Made by a program: the position numbers and the translations under genes. The notes under the pieces were generated by a model. The model ran no database searches. It was not told where the DNA came from and was given only the letters and a program-made list of their open reading frames with translations. 9,695 bases of DNA from Phenylobacterium sp. CCH9-H3 (GTDB lineage: Bacteria > Pseudomonadota > Alphaproteobacteria > Caulobacterales > Caulobacteraceae): contig NZ_LSJI01000237.1 in the NCBI RefSeq assembly GCF_001557235.1, forward strand, positions 1-9,695. The letters are read 5' to 3'. Below, piece after piece: positions 1-6,086 of this stretch. Positions within the stretch are counted from its first letter, which is position 1, and each line of letters starts with the position of its first letter.

Positions 1-35
1 GCGGCGGCGGCCGCCACAGCACTGGCCGCCGCCGC
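1..35 (+). repeat. GC-only inverted repeat in the virB5 signal-peptide region
   Basis: Bases 1-12 (GCGGCGGCGGCC) and 24-35 are perfect reverse complements separated by 11 nt, so the transcript could form a 12-bp all-GC hairpin. It lies wholly within Ala codons of the signal peptide, so codon composition alone may explain it. The left arm may continue upstream of the window. Confidence 0.5.
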
Positions 36-687
36 GCCCGCGAGCGCCCAGCTCGCGGTCTTTGACGCTGACGCCTACCTCAGAGCGTACGACCAACTCG
101 TGGAGCTCAAGGCCCAGGTCTCGCAAGGCAAGCAGCTCTACGACGACTTCAACAAGCTGACGAACGTCAACAGCCTCGCGGCCGCTCTGAACAACCCGAC
201 ACTGCGGCGGTATCTTCCAGCCGAGGTCCAAGACACCTCGCGCCTGCTGAACGGCTCGCTTTCCGATCTCGGCTCAATCGGATCTCGCGCGACTTCAATC
301 CGGGACGCCGGCAGGCTCTTCACGCCGGACAAGACGGGCCTCTCGCCTGTCGGGCAGTACTATCAGGACTCGCTGGTCAAAGCCGGCGATCGCGCTGCGC
401 GCGACATTGCTCTTGGTGAGAGCGCCTATCGCACGGCTGCCGAACGGCAGGGTGGGCTCGACGAGCTCCGCGTGGCCCTGAACAACGCCAAGACGGCCAA
501 GGAGGTCATGGACCTTCAGGCGCGCATCGCAGCCGAACAAGCCCTCATCAACAACGACCAGATGCAGCTCCAGGGCCTCGCCATGATGCAGGAGGCCGAG
601 CGCAGGCTCGCTGAGCAGCGAGATCAGGAAAAGCTCGCCGATCAACTCCAGCGTTCGATGAAAGAATTTAGGACCGGATTCAAATGA
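1..687 (+). CDS. virB5: VirB5-family T4SS minor pilus protein (5' partial)
   Basis: VirB5 proteins are exported to the periplasm and sit at the tip of the conjugative pilus, where they help pilus assembly and recipient contact. The reading frame is open from base 1, so the true start lies upstream. The first 16 visible codons are the Ala-rich end of a signal peptide finishing in Ala-Ser-Ala, with cleavage predicted before the Gln at base 49; the mature protein would have about 212 residues, close to the family norm. The mature N-terminus (FDADAYLRAYDQL), the downstream LYDDFNKLTNV and the ALNNPTLRRYLP segment match the usual VirB5 pattern of a Gln/Leu-rich helix, a short 'LT' stretch and 'NNP..RxYLP'. 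The second half is long amphipathic helix rich in Ala, Gln and Glu. The gene ends in an ATGA overlap with the next gene. The C-terminus (SMKEFRTGF) resembles that of the neighbouring lipoprotein. Family assignment is by pattern recognition. Confidence 0.88.
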   Translation, partial: AAAAATALAAAAPASAQLAVFDADAYLRAYDQLVELKAQVSQGKQLYDDFNKLTNVNSLAAALNNPTLRRYLPAEVQDTSRLLNGSLSDLGSIGSRATSIRDAGRLFTPDKTGLSPVGQYYQDSLVKAGDRAARDIALGESAYRTAAERQGGLDELRVALNNAKTAKEVMDLQARIAAEQALINNDQMQLQGLAMMQEAERRLAEQRDQEKLADQLQRSMKEFRTGFK

Positions 688-917
688 AGACCAAACGTCA
701 CTGCTTCACCTTAGCCTTTGGAATAGTAGCCCTCGGTGCCTGCTCTCCGGAGCCCCGCTCAACCTCCTATTTCGAAACAAACGACGCCGAGCGGGCCGAA
801 GTGCTCGCCGATTGCAAGGCGGGCACTCACCGCGGCGAAGAGTGCAACAATGCCGAGACCGCCAGGGCTCAGGCGCAACACAAGCAATCCATGGAAGAGT
901 TCAAGCGCGGCTTCTAG
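684..917 (+). CDS. eexN: EexN-like entry-exclusion lipoprotein
   Basis: This 77-residue protein begins with a lipoprotein signal peptide: a basic Met-Lys-Thr-Lys-Arg start, a hydrophobic core and the lipobox Leu17-Gly-Ala-Cys20. After lipidation about 58 residues would remain, anchored in a membrane. The mature part has the pattern I associate with EexN lipoproteins: Tyr-Phe-x-x-Asn-Asp, then AERAEVLADCKAG, then Cys-Asn-Asn-Ala followed by an Ala/Gln-rich helix. These proteins sit in a cell that already carries the element and reduce mating with an equivalent donor. The ATG overlaps the virB5 stop (ATGA), with AGGA 10 nt upstream, so the two are probably translationally coupled. A position between virB5 and virB6 is typical for such exclusion genes in virB-type clusters, as I recall. 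The tail (SMEEFKRGF) echoes the end of VirB5. Specificity cannot be read from the sequence. Confidence 0.78.
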   Translation: MKTKRHCFTLAFGIVALGACSPEPRSTSYFETNDAERAEVLADCKAGTHRGEECNNAETARAQAQHKQSMEEFKRGF

Positions 918-922
918 CTGCT

Positions 923-927
923 GAGGA
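923..927 (+). promoter_or_regulatory. Ribosome binding site that sets the virB6 start
   Basis: GAGGA lies 4 nt before the ATG at 932, in the 14-nt gap after the eexN stop. It favours this start over an upstream in-frame extension that would overlap eexN for about 100 nt and add residues unlike VirB6. Confidence 0.6.
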
Positions 928-931
928 CAAT

Positions 932-1903
932 ATGGCCACGATTTACGAGCCAGCGTACACCTTCGTCGAGAACCGCCTAGACGACGTTCTCCACGACGGG
1001 CTCGCCAACATTATCTCAGCCGTGGAAGGTCCCCTGCGGCTAGCGCTCGTTCTTTACGTGGTCCTGTACGGCTGGGCGATTCTTAGAGGATCGATCTCCG
1101 AGCCGATCCTGGACGGCGTAGTTCGCCTTGTGAAGCTCGCCTTCATCTACGTCGTCGCGACGACCGTCGCGTACAACAGCTACGTCACCGAACCTCTCTT
1201 CACCGAACTTCCGAACTGGCTCGCCGGCGCCATCAGTGGCCACACCGCGAGCGGCGTGGGTGGATCGTTCGACAGTTTCTTCAACCGCGGGGGCTATCTC
1301 GCCGACAAGATCTACTCATCGGCCAGCGTCGCAGCGCCCCTTGGATACATCACCGGGACGGCCGTGTGGTTTGTCACAGCGCTGTCGACAGCGCTCGGCT
1401 TCGGCATCGTTCTACTGGCGAAGTGCGCCCTTGCAATCCTCGTGGCCCTCGGACCGATCTTTATCGCCTGTCTCGTATTCGACGCCACGCGAGGGTTCTT
1501 CTTCGGCTGGCTAAGGCAAGGCGTGAATTACCTCCTGCTGTTTGCACTGATCTTGACAGTATTCCATTTGATACTCGCCCTCTTGGAAGGTCAGTGGACC
1601 AACATCGAAGGTCAGGCGAACCCAAACACATCGGGCCTGCTCTTCATCGCACTTTGCTGTCTCGGTGCCATCTTCTTCCTCCAAGCCCCCAATATCGCCG
1701 CCGGCATCGCGGGCGGGGCAGCCGCTGGGATCGGCGACTTCTTCAACGCTGGCCAAGCGGGCGCCGCCGGAGCGGCGGCCGCCGCCTTAGGTGCGGGGAA
1801 GCTCGGGTATCGCGGCGCTCGAACTCTCGCCTCTCGGTTCGGGGGTCGTGAGGGCGGCTCTGTGCGCCCCTCCGGCAGCGGCAACGGCCATCCTCGCCGA
1901 TGA
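932..1903 (+). CDS. virB6: VirB6/TrbL-family inner-membrane channel protein
   Basis: VirB6 is the polytopic inner-membrane subunit of the T4SS and contacts the DNA substrate as it passes through. The 323-residue product has about six hydrophobic segments, roughly at residues 34-52, 66-84, 141-160, 164-184, 197-219 and 234-250, with a large hydrophilic loop at about 85-138. That is the VirB6 layout, in which a central periplasmic loop precedes the conserved region. The stretch around residues 171-200, with ALGPIFIACLVFDATRGFFF and a Trp at 193, is the family hallmark, and 'QAPNIAAGIAGG' at 251-262 is the usual end of the last membrane segment. After that comes a Gly/Ala-rich, then Arg/Gly/Ser-rich, cytoplasmic-type tail that looks disordered. 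Codon choice is less GC-biased than in the genes from virB8 onward, with several CTA, TTG and TTA leucines. The start is fixed by GAGGA and the ATG at 932. Confidence 0.92.
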   Translation: MATIYEPAYTFVENRLDDVLHDGLANIISAVEGPLRLALVLYVVLYGWAILRGSISEPILDGVVRLVKLAFIYVVATTVAYNSYVTEPLFTELPNWLAGAISGHTASGVGGSFDSFFNRGGYLADKIYSSASVAAPLGYITGTAVWFVTALSTALGFGIVLLAKCALAILVALGPIFIACLVFDATRGFFFGWLRQGVNYLLLFALILTVFHLILALLEGQWTNIEGQANPNTSGLLFIALCCLGAIFFLQAPNIAAGIAGGAAAGIGDFFNAGQAGAAGAAAAALGAGKLGYRGARTLASRFGGREGGSVRPSGSGNGHPRR

Positions 1904-1921
1904 CATTTCCCTTCGCCCCTC

Positions 1922-1926
1922 AGGAG
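1922..1926 (+). promoter_or_regulatory. Ribosome binding site that sets the virB7 start
   Basis: AGGAG lies 8 nt before the GTG at 1935, inside the 31-nt gap after virB6. The frame is open further upstream to 1791, but only the 1935 start has a Shine-Dalgarno sequence and puts a lipoprotein signal peptide at the N-terminus. Confidence 0.6.
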
Positions 1927-1934
1927 ACCACCGC

Positions 1935-2294
1935 GTGTTGCGTACACTGACGCTGACGGCCTGCGCGTTCGCCCTGGTGGCCTGTTCGACCACCAGCACG
2001 TCCAAGCCCAAGTCCTGTGACGGCCACAGCCGCCGGCCCGTCAACATCTACGGCTCGATCCTCCCTGGCTCTCCAGTGCCAGCGAAAACTGCGCCAGTTC
2101 CGGCTCCGCCCGCCCCGGGCCCGAACGGCAAGCCGGCCAAGCCCACGAAAAGCACGGCCGCACCGGCGCCCACTGTGCCCGGGGTGGTTCCTAAAACCCC
2201 GACAGCCAACTCAGCTCGCCCGACCGCGAAGCCGCGCCGGATCTCGGCTCTCCCGCAAGCCTTTGCGAGTTGCGGACAGGGAGCCCGCGGATGA
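1935..2294 (+). CDS. virB7: VirB7-like T4SS outer-membrane lipoprotein, long Pro-rich form
   Basis: VirB7 is the small lipoprotein that anchors and stabilises VirB9 in the outer-membrane core complex. The 119-residue product begins with a signal peptide ending in the lipobox Leu14-Val-Ala-Cys17. Eleven residues later comes Ser27-Cys28-Asp-Gly followed by RRPVN, resembling the Ser-Cys-Lys-Gly...Leu-Asn motif of Agrobacterium VirB7, whose Cys24 forms a disulfide with VirB9. Position also fits: the gene lies between virB6 and virB8, as in the Ti-plasmid operon. Unlike the classic protein of about 55 residues, this one carries a roughly 60-residue tail rich in Pro, Ala, Lys and Thr (about 46-106), probably disordered, and a second Cys at 113. 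The stop overlaps the virB8 start (ATGA), and the virB8 ribosome binding site lies inside this gene. The start is a GTG. Family assignment rests on the motif plus context and is less certain than for the neighbours. Confidence 0.75.
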   Translation: MLRTLTLTACAFALVACSTTSTSKPKSCDGHSRRPVNIYGSILPGSPVPAKTAPVPAPPAPGPNGKPAKPTKSTAAPAPTVPGVVPKTPTANSARPTAKPRRISALPQAFASCGQGARG

Positions 2295-2971
2295 CCGGCG
2301 TGCGTGCGGACGATCTTAAGAGCTACTTCGAAGAAGCCCGGCGCTGGGACCAGGACCGGGTGCAGGCGGCGAACCGTTCGAAGAAACTGGCCTGGACCGT
2401 GGCGGCCGTGGCGAGCGGCCTCGCCGTCGCCTCGATCGCCGCAGTCGTGGCGCTGGCCCCCCTGAAGACGGTCGAGCCCTTCGTGGTGCGGGTGAACGAG
2501 AGCACGGGCGCGGTCGACGTCATGACCGGCCTGAAGGGTTCCCGAGACGTCACCTACAACGAGGCGGTCAGCAAGTACTTCCTCGGCCAGTACGTCCGGG
2601 CCCGCGAAGGCTACCTTCCGCCCGCGGCCGAAGAAAACTTCCGGTTCGTCTCGATCATGTCCACGCCCGACGAACAGCAACGCTGGGCGGACGCATACCG
2701 GTCGACCAACCCCACGAGCCCGCAGGCCGTCCTTGGCCCCGACGGAGTCGCCACCGTGGCGATCCGCAACATCAGCTTCATCAACCCCAAGGTGGCCAAC
2801 GTCCGATTCACCAGGACCGTGCGCAAGGCCCAAGAGGTCCAGTCGAACGATTGGATCGCCACACTGACCTTCACCTACACCCAAGCCCCCATGCTGGAAT
2901 CGGACCGGCTGCGAAATCCGCTCGGCTTCCAAGTCCAGAACTACCGGGCCGACCCGGAGATCTCCCAATGA
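2291..2971 (+). CDS. virB8: VirB8 inner-membrane assembly factor
   Basis: VirB8 is a bitopic inner-membrane protein whose periplasmic domain nucleates T4SS assembly and contacts VirB6, VirB9 and VirB10. The 226-residue product has a charged cytoplasmic N-terminus including YFEEARRWDQDR (residues 12-23), one membrane segment at about 34-56, then a periplasmic NTF2-like domain. The first strand, ALAPLKTVEPFVVRVN, and the helix DVTYNEAVSKYFLGQYVRAREGY are typical of the family. Near the C-terminus is RLRNPLGFQVQNYRADPE, which contains the VirB8 Asn-Pro-x-Gly motif (209-212) implicated in subunit interaction. The ATG at 2291 is preferred over an in-frame start 21 nt upstream, because AGGGAG (2278-2283) sits 7 nt before it and the stop of virB7 overlaps it (ATGA). 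The length matches the family. The gene is highly GC-biased at third positions, more so than virB5-virB6. Confidence 0.96.
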   Translation: MTGVRADDLKSYFEEARRWDQDRVQAANRSKKLAWTVAAVASGLAVASIAAVVALAPLKTVEPFVVRVNESTGAVDVMTGLKGSRDVTYNEAVSKYFLGQYVRAREGYLPPAAEENFRFVSIMSTPDEQQRWADAYRSTNPTSPQAVLGPDGVATVAIRNISFINPKVANVRFTRTVRKAQEVQSNDWIATLTFTYTQAPMLESDRLRNPLGFQVQNYRADPEISQ

Positions 2972-3822
2972 TGCGCAAGCTGCTCGCCGCCGCGGCTTGC
3001 GCGGCGTTGGCCGCGGCCGCCTTCCCCGCGGCCGCCGGCGACATCCCCAAGCCGGGGCAAGCCGATCCACGGATGCGCGAGGTCGACTACGACCCGAAGG
3101 ATGTCGTGCGCATCGTCGGGACCTTCCGCACGGCCACGCAGATCATCTTCGGGCCCGGCGAAGAGATCCAGCATGTTGCGCTCGGCGACACCGTCTCCTG
3201 GGAAGTCGCGGCCGAGACGAACATCCTCTTCATCAAGCCTCGCGAGCGCGGCACGCCCACCAACCTGATCGTGACTACCCGCCGCGGCGCGGAGCTGCGC
3301 AACTACACCTTCGAGCTGACGATCCGCACGGGGCCAATTACCGCCACTTCGCCGGACACCTATTTCCAGGTCCGCTTCCGCTATCCCGAGGACGAGCGTC
3401 GCGCCGCCGCCCAGGTCCTCGCGCGTCAAGCCGGCATGATCGAGAAGGCCCGCACGGGGTTGATGCTCGACCATGCCGTTGTCGAGGGACCGCGGAACCT
3501 CAACTACACCATCCAAGGCTCGTCTCGCCTCCAGCCGTCCGAGGTCTCCGACAACGGCCAGTTCACCGTGCTGCGGTTTCCGGCCAATCAGGAGCTCCCG
3601 AGCTTCTTCACCGTCAATCCAGACGGATCCGAGAGCCAGGTGCCCTTCGACGTGCGCGACGAGTTCGTGGTGATCCACACGGTGGCGCCCAAGCTCATCC
3701 TGCGCCGCGGCCGCGAAGTCCTCTGCATCTTCAACGAGGCTGTCCAGCCCTACGGCGTGAACCACGGGACCTACACCGCCTCCTCGTCCGTCGAACGCAC
3801 CACCCGCAACCCGGGACAGTAA
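2968..3822 (+). CDS. virB9: VirB9/CagX-family outer-membrane core component
   Basis: VirB9 is secreted to the periplasm and with VirB7 and VirB10 builds the ring-shaped core complex. The 284-residue product has a Sec signal peptide (basic MMRK, then Ala-rich, processed at about residues 23-24). The N-terminal beta domain begins around DPRMREVDYDPKDVVRIVG, with TNLIVTTRRG at 98-107, and is followed by a linker of about 140-170. The C-terminal VirB7-binding domain carries GPRNLNY, VNPDG and the conserved RRGREVLCIFNEA with Cys253. That Cys is 31 residues from the C-terminus, the same distance, from memory, as Cys262 of Agrobacterium VirB9 (293 residues), which bonds to VirB7. Two consecutive in-frame ATGs (2968 and 2971) exist; the first forms the ATGA overlap with virB8 and has GGAG 8 nt upstream. 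The next gene follows after 3 nt. Confidence 0.96.
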   Translation: MMRKLLAAAACAALAAAAFPAAAGDIPKPGQADPRMREVDYDPKDVVRIVGTFRTATQIIFGPGEEIQHVALGDTVSWEVAAETNILFIKPRERGTPTNLIVTTRRGAELRNYTFELTIRTGPITATSPDTYFQVRFRYPEDERRAAAQVLARQAGMIEKARTGLMLDHAVVEGPRNLNYTIQGSSRLQPSEVSDNGQFTVLRFPANQELPSFFTVNPDGSESQVPFDVRDEFVVIHTVAPKLILRRGREVLCIFNEAVQPYGVNHGTYTASSSVERTTRNPGQ

Positions 3823-3825
3823 GCC

Positions 3826-5082
3826 ATGAGCGACACCCACGATCCCGGCGTGCCGGGCCGCCCTGAAGACGTCCGCCGCGACGAGGCCGTCGCCGACCCT
3901 TTCATGCGCCGACGCGCGCCGGACCAGTCCGACGTCCCGCCGGAGCACCGGGAACCCGACCGAGGCGCCGGCGTGCCGGGGGAGCGCGGCATCACGCCGG
4001 TGGCGGGCCGCTTCAGCTCCAATCAGGCCAAGATCGCCGGCATCGCGGCCATGGTGGGCGGCGCCTCCCTCCTCCTCGTCCTCACCTGGGACCGCGGCGA
4101 CGCGCGGGGCGCCAAGGACGAGCCCAAGGAGCCCGCCCGCCAGGTCGTGAGCTACGACCAGGTGGCCAAGACCCCGCCCCCTCCCCTGCCGCCTGCGCCG
4201 ACGGCCGGCGGCGTCGCGCCCGGCGTGGATCCTCTCACCGGTCAGCCGCTTGCAGCCGGCCAGGTCGTGCCGGCTCCGTCCCCCTATGGAGGCGGGCCCG
4301 CGGGCGCGGCGGGCGGGCAGCCGCGCGAAAACCTGGCGGACCTCTCCCGCCGGGCGCCGATCCTGGCCTACAGCGCCTCAGGCCAAGGCCTACCAGCGGC
4401 CGCCTATGGCGCCGCGACCCGGGCCAGCATAGCGCAGGACGAGGGGCCGCCACGCACCCCGACAGAGCTGGAGTCCCTACGCCGTGGCTCGGCCATCAAC
4501 ACGGCGCGCGCGAAGGTGCTCGGCGATCGCAGCTACATGATCCTCGCCGGCACGCAGATTCCCTGCGTCCTGCAGACGGCCATGGACTCCTCCTTGCCGG
4601 GCTACACCACCTGCATCATCCCGCGGGACGTCTTCTCGGATAACGGCCGGGTCGTGCTGCTCGAGAAGGGCACGAAGGTGCTCGGCGAGTATCGCGGCGG
4701 GATGCAACGCGGCCAGCGCCGGCTCTTCGTCCTTTGGACGCGCGCTGTAACCCCGCGCGGCGTGGCGATCGACCTCGCCTCGCCGGCCGCCGACGCCCTG
4801 GGCCGCTCGGGCTTCGGCGGCGATCTCGACAACCGCTTCTTCGAGCGGTTCGGGAGCGCCCTCCTCCTCTCCCTTGTCGATGATGGGGTCTACATCGCCG
4901 CCCAGGGCGACCGGCGCGATTTTCAGAACACCGTGCGCGTCCCTTCGGACGTCGCCGGCGTCGCGCTTCAGAATTCGATCAACCTGCCGCCCATCCTGCG
5001 CAAGAACCAAGGCGAGGATGTCGGGATTATGGTCGCCCAGGACTTCGACTTCTCCGACGTCTACGGGGTTGCAGCGCGGTGA
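3826..5082 (+). CDS. virB10: VirB10/TrbI-family envelope-spanning core protein
   Basis: VirB10 spans both membranes and links energy from the inner-membrane ATPases to outer-membrane gating. The 418-residue product has a hydrophilic, charged cytoplasmic N-terminus (1-66), one membrane segment at about 69-87 ending in Leu-Val-Leu-Thr-Trp, and a Pro/Gly-rich periplasmic linker at about 115-165 (KTPPPPLPPAP and following). The C-terminal beta-barrel-like domain runs from about 230 and includes ILAGTQIPCVLQTAMDSSLPG and TTCIIPRDVFS, with the Cys247/Cys263 pair typical of the family. The segment SPAADALGRSGFGGDLDNRFFERFG (319-343) is the helical antenna region that crosses the outer membrane. The domain ends with NLPPILRKNQGEDVGIMVAQDFDF, also a family signature. 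The ribosome binding site is weak (GGGA 9 nt before the ATG, 3 nt after the virB9 stop), so reinitiation is plausible. The stop overlaps the virB11 GTG (GTGA). Confidence 0.96.
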   Translation: MSDTHDPGVPGRPEDVRRDEAVADPFMRRRAPDQSDVPPEHREPDRGAGVPGERGITPVAGRFSSNQAKIAGIAAMVGGASLLLVLTWDRGDARGAKDEPKEPARQVVSYDQVAKTPPPPLPPAPTAGGVAPGVDPLTGQPLAAGQVVPAPSPYGGGPAGAAGGQPRENLADLSRRAPILAYSASGQGLPAAAYGAATRASIAQDEGPPRTPTELESLRRGSAINTARAKVLGDRSYMILAGTQIPCVLQTAMDSSLPGYTTCIIPRDVFSDNGRVVLLEKGTKVLGEYRGGMQRGQRRLFVLWTRAVTPRGVAIDLASPAADALGRSGFGGDLDNRFFERFGSALLLSLVDDGVYIAAQGDRRDFQNTVRVPSDVAGVALQNSINLPPILRKNQGEDVGIMVAQDFDFSDVYGVAAR

Positions 5083-6086
5083 ACGCGGACTCCTCCGTCC
5101 TCGTCCACTACCTGCAGCCGCTCCAGCGGCTGCTGGAGCCAGCCGACGTGACGGAGATCGTCATCAATCGCCCAGGCGAGGTCGGGGTGGAAGGGCCCGG
5201 CGGCTGGCGCTGGCACGAGCTGCCCGACCTGTCCTCCGCCTGGCTCGCCACCCTCGCCAACGCCGCCGCAGCCTTCACGCGGCAGGACGTCAACGCCGAG
5301 ACGCCGATCTGCTCCACCGTCCTGCCGCAGGGCGAACGCTGCCAGATCGTGCTGCCGCCGGCGGTGCCGACGGACACCGTCTCGATCACAATTCGCAAGC
5401 CGTCCAGCGTGACCTTCGGCATGGAGGACTTCACCCGGGCCGGCCTCTTCGAGGCAGCCAAGGCCGCCAGCGACGAACTGGACGAAACCGAAGAGGAGCT
5501 GCTGCGACTGCGCGACGCCGGCGCCTGGCCGGCTTATTTCGAGCTGGCTGTGCGTTCGCGGAAGAACATCCTCATCAGCGGCGCGACGGGGTCGGGGAAG
5601 ACCACCTTCAGCAAGGGGCTCATCCAGCTCATCCCTGAGCACGAGCGCCTGCTGACGATCGAGGACACCCGCGAGCTGACGGTGCCTCATCGCAACGTCG
5701 TCCACCTCATCTATTCGAAGGACCAGCAAGGGCTCGCAAAGGTGGGCCCAAAGCAGCTCCTGGAGAGCGCCCTGCGCATGCGGCCTGACCGGATCCTGCT
5801 GCAGGAGTTGCGGGACGGAACCGCCTTTTTCTACCTGCGCAACGTGAACTCCGGCCATCCCGGCTCCATCACGACGGTGCACGCCGATTCCGCCACCCTC
5901 GCCTTCGAGCAACTGACCCTCCTCGTGAAGGAATCCGAGGGCGGCCGCGACCTGGCCCGCGAAGATATTCGCAGCCTTCTCCACCTGCTGGTCGACGTCG
6001 TCGTCCAGATGAAGAAGGTCGACGGCCGCTTCCGGATGACGGAGCTCTACTATGACCCGCTTCGCAAGCGCCACGCCGGCCGCTAA
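5079..6086 (+). CDS. virB11: VirB11-family secretion ATPase
   Basis: VirB11 is a hexameric cytoplasmic ATPase at the inner membrane that powers pilus biogenesis and substrate transfer. The 335-residue product has the N-terminal domain with VTEIVINRPGEV (24-35) and a charged, Glu-rich linker at about 127-148. The RecA-like domain carries Walker A GATGSGKT (168-175, Lys174), the Asp box LLTIEDTREL (191-200), a Walker B region MRPDRILLQELR (234-245, Glu243) and the His box GHPGSITTVHA (259-269). All catalytic motifs are present, so the enzyme should be active. Most relatives have Gly or Ala where this one has Gln242, a mild difference. It starts with GTG in a GTGA overlap with virB10; no strong Shine-Dalgarno sequence is visible, suggesting coupled translation. 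The 3' end overlaps virD4 by 35 nt. Confidence 0.97.
   Translation: MNADSSVLVHYLQPLQRLLEPADVTEIVINRPGEVGVEGPGGWRWHELPDLSSAWLATLANAAAAFTRQDVNAETPICSTVLPQGERCQIVLPPAVPTDTVSITIRKPSSVTFGMEDFTRAGLFEAAKAASDELDETEEELLRLRDAGAWPAYFELAVRSRKNILISGATGSGKTTFSKGLIQLIPEHERLLTIEDTRELTVPHRNVVHLIYSKDQQGLAKVGPKQLLESALRMRPDRILLQELRDGTAFFYLRNVNSGHPGSITTVHADSATLAFEQLTLLVKESEGGRDLAREDIRSLLHLLVDVVVQMKKVDGRFRMTELYYDPLRKRHAGR

Noticed and set aside
812..931. Extension of virB6 by 40 codons upstream
   Set aside because: It would overlap eexN for about 100 nt; the ATG at 932 has its own ribosome binding site and gives a normal VirB6 N-terminus.
1791..1934. Extension of the VirB7-like gene back into virB6
   Set aside because: It would bury the lipoprotein signal peptide internally; the GTG at 1935 with AGGAG upstream gives a proper lipobox at residue 17.
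2997..3866. Second + strand frame of 289 codons inside virB9
   Set aside because: The product is Arg/His/Pro/Ala-rich, typical of a shifted frame in GC-rich coding DNA, and overlaps virB9 entirely except at the end.
2048..3948. Overlapping antisense open frames of about 335-340 codons opposite virB7, virB8 and virB9
   Set aside because: Shadows of the sense genes in GC-rich DNA; no motifs, no ribosome binding site considered convincing, and the sense frames are clear family members.
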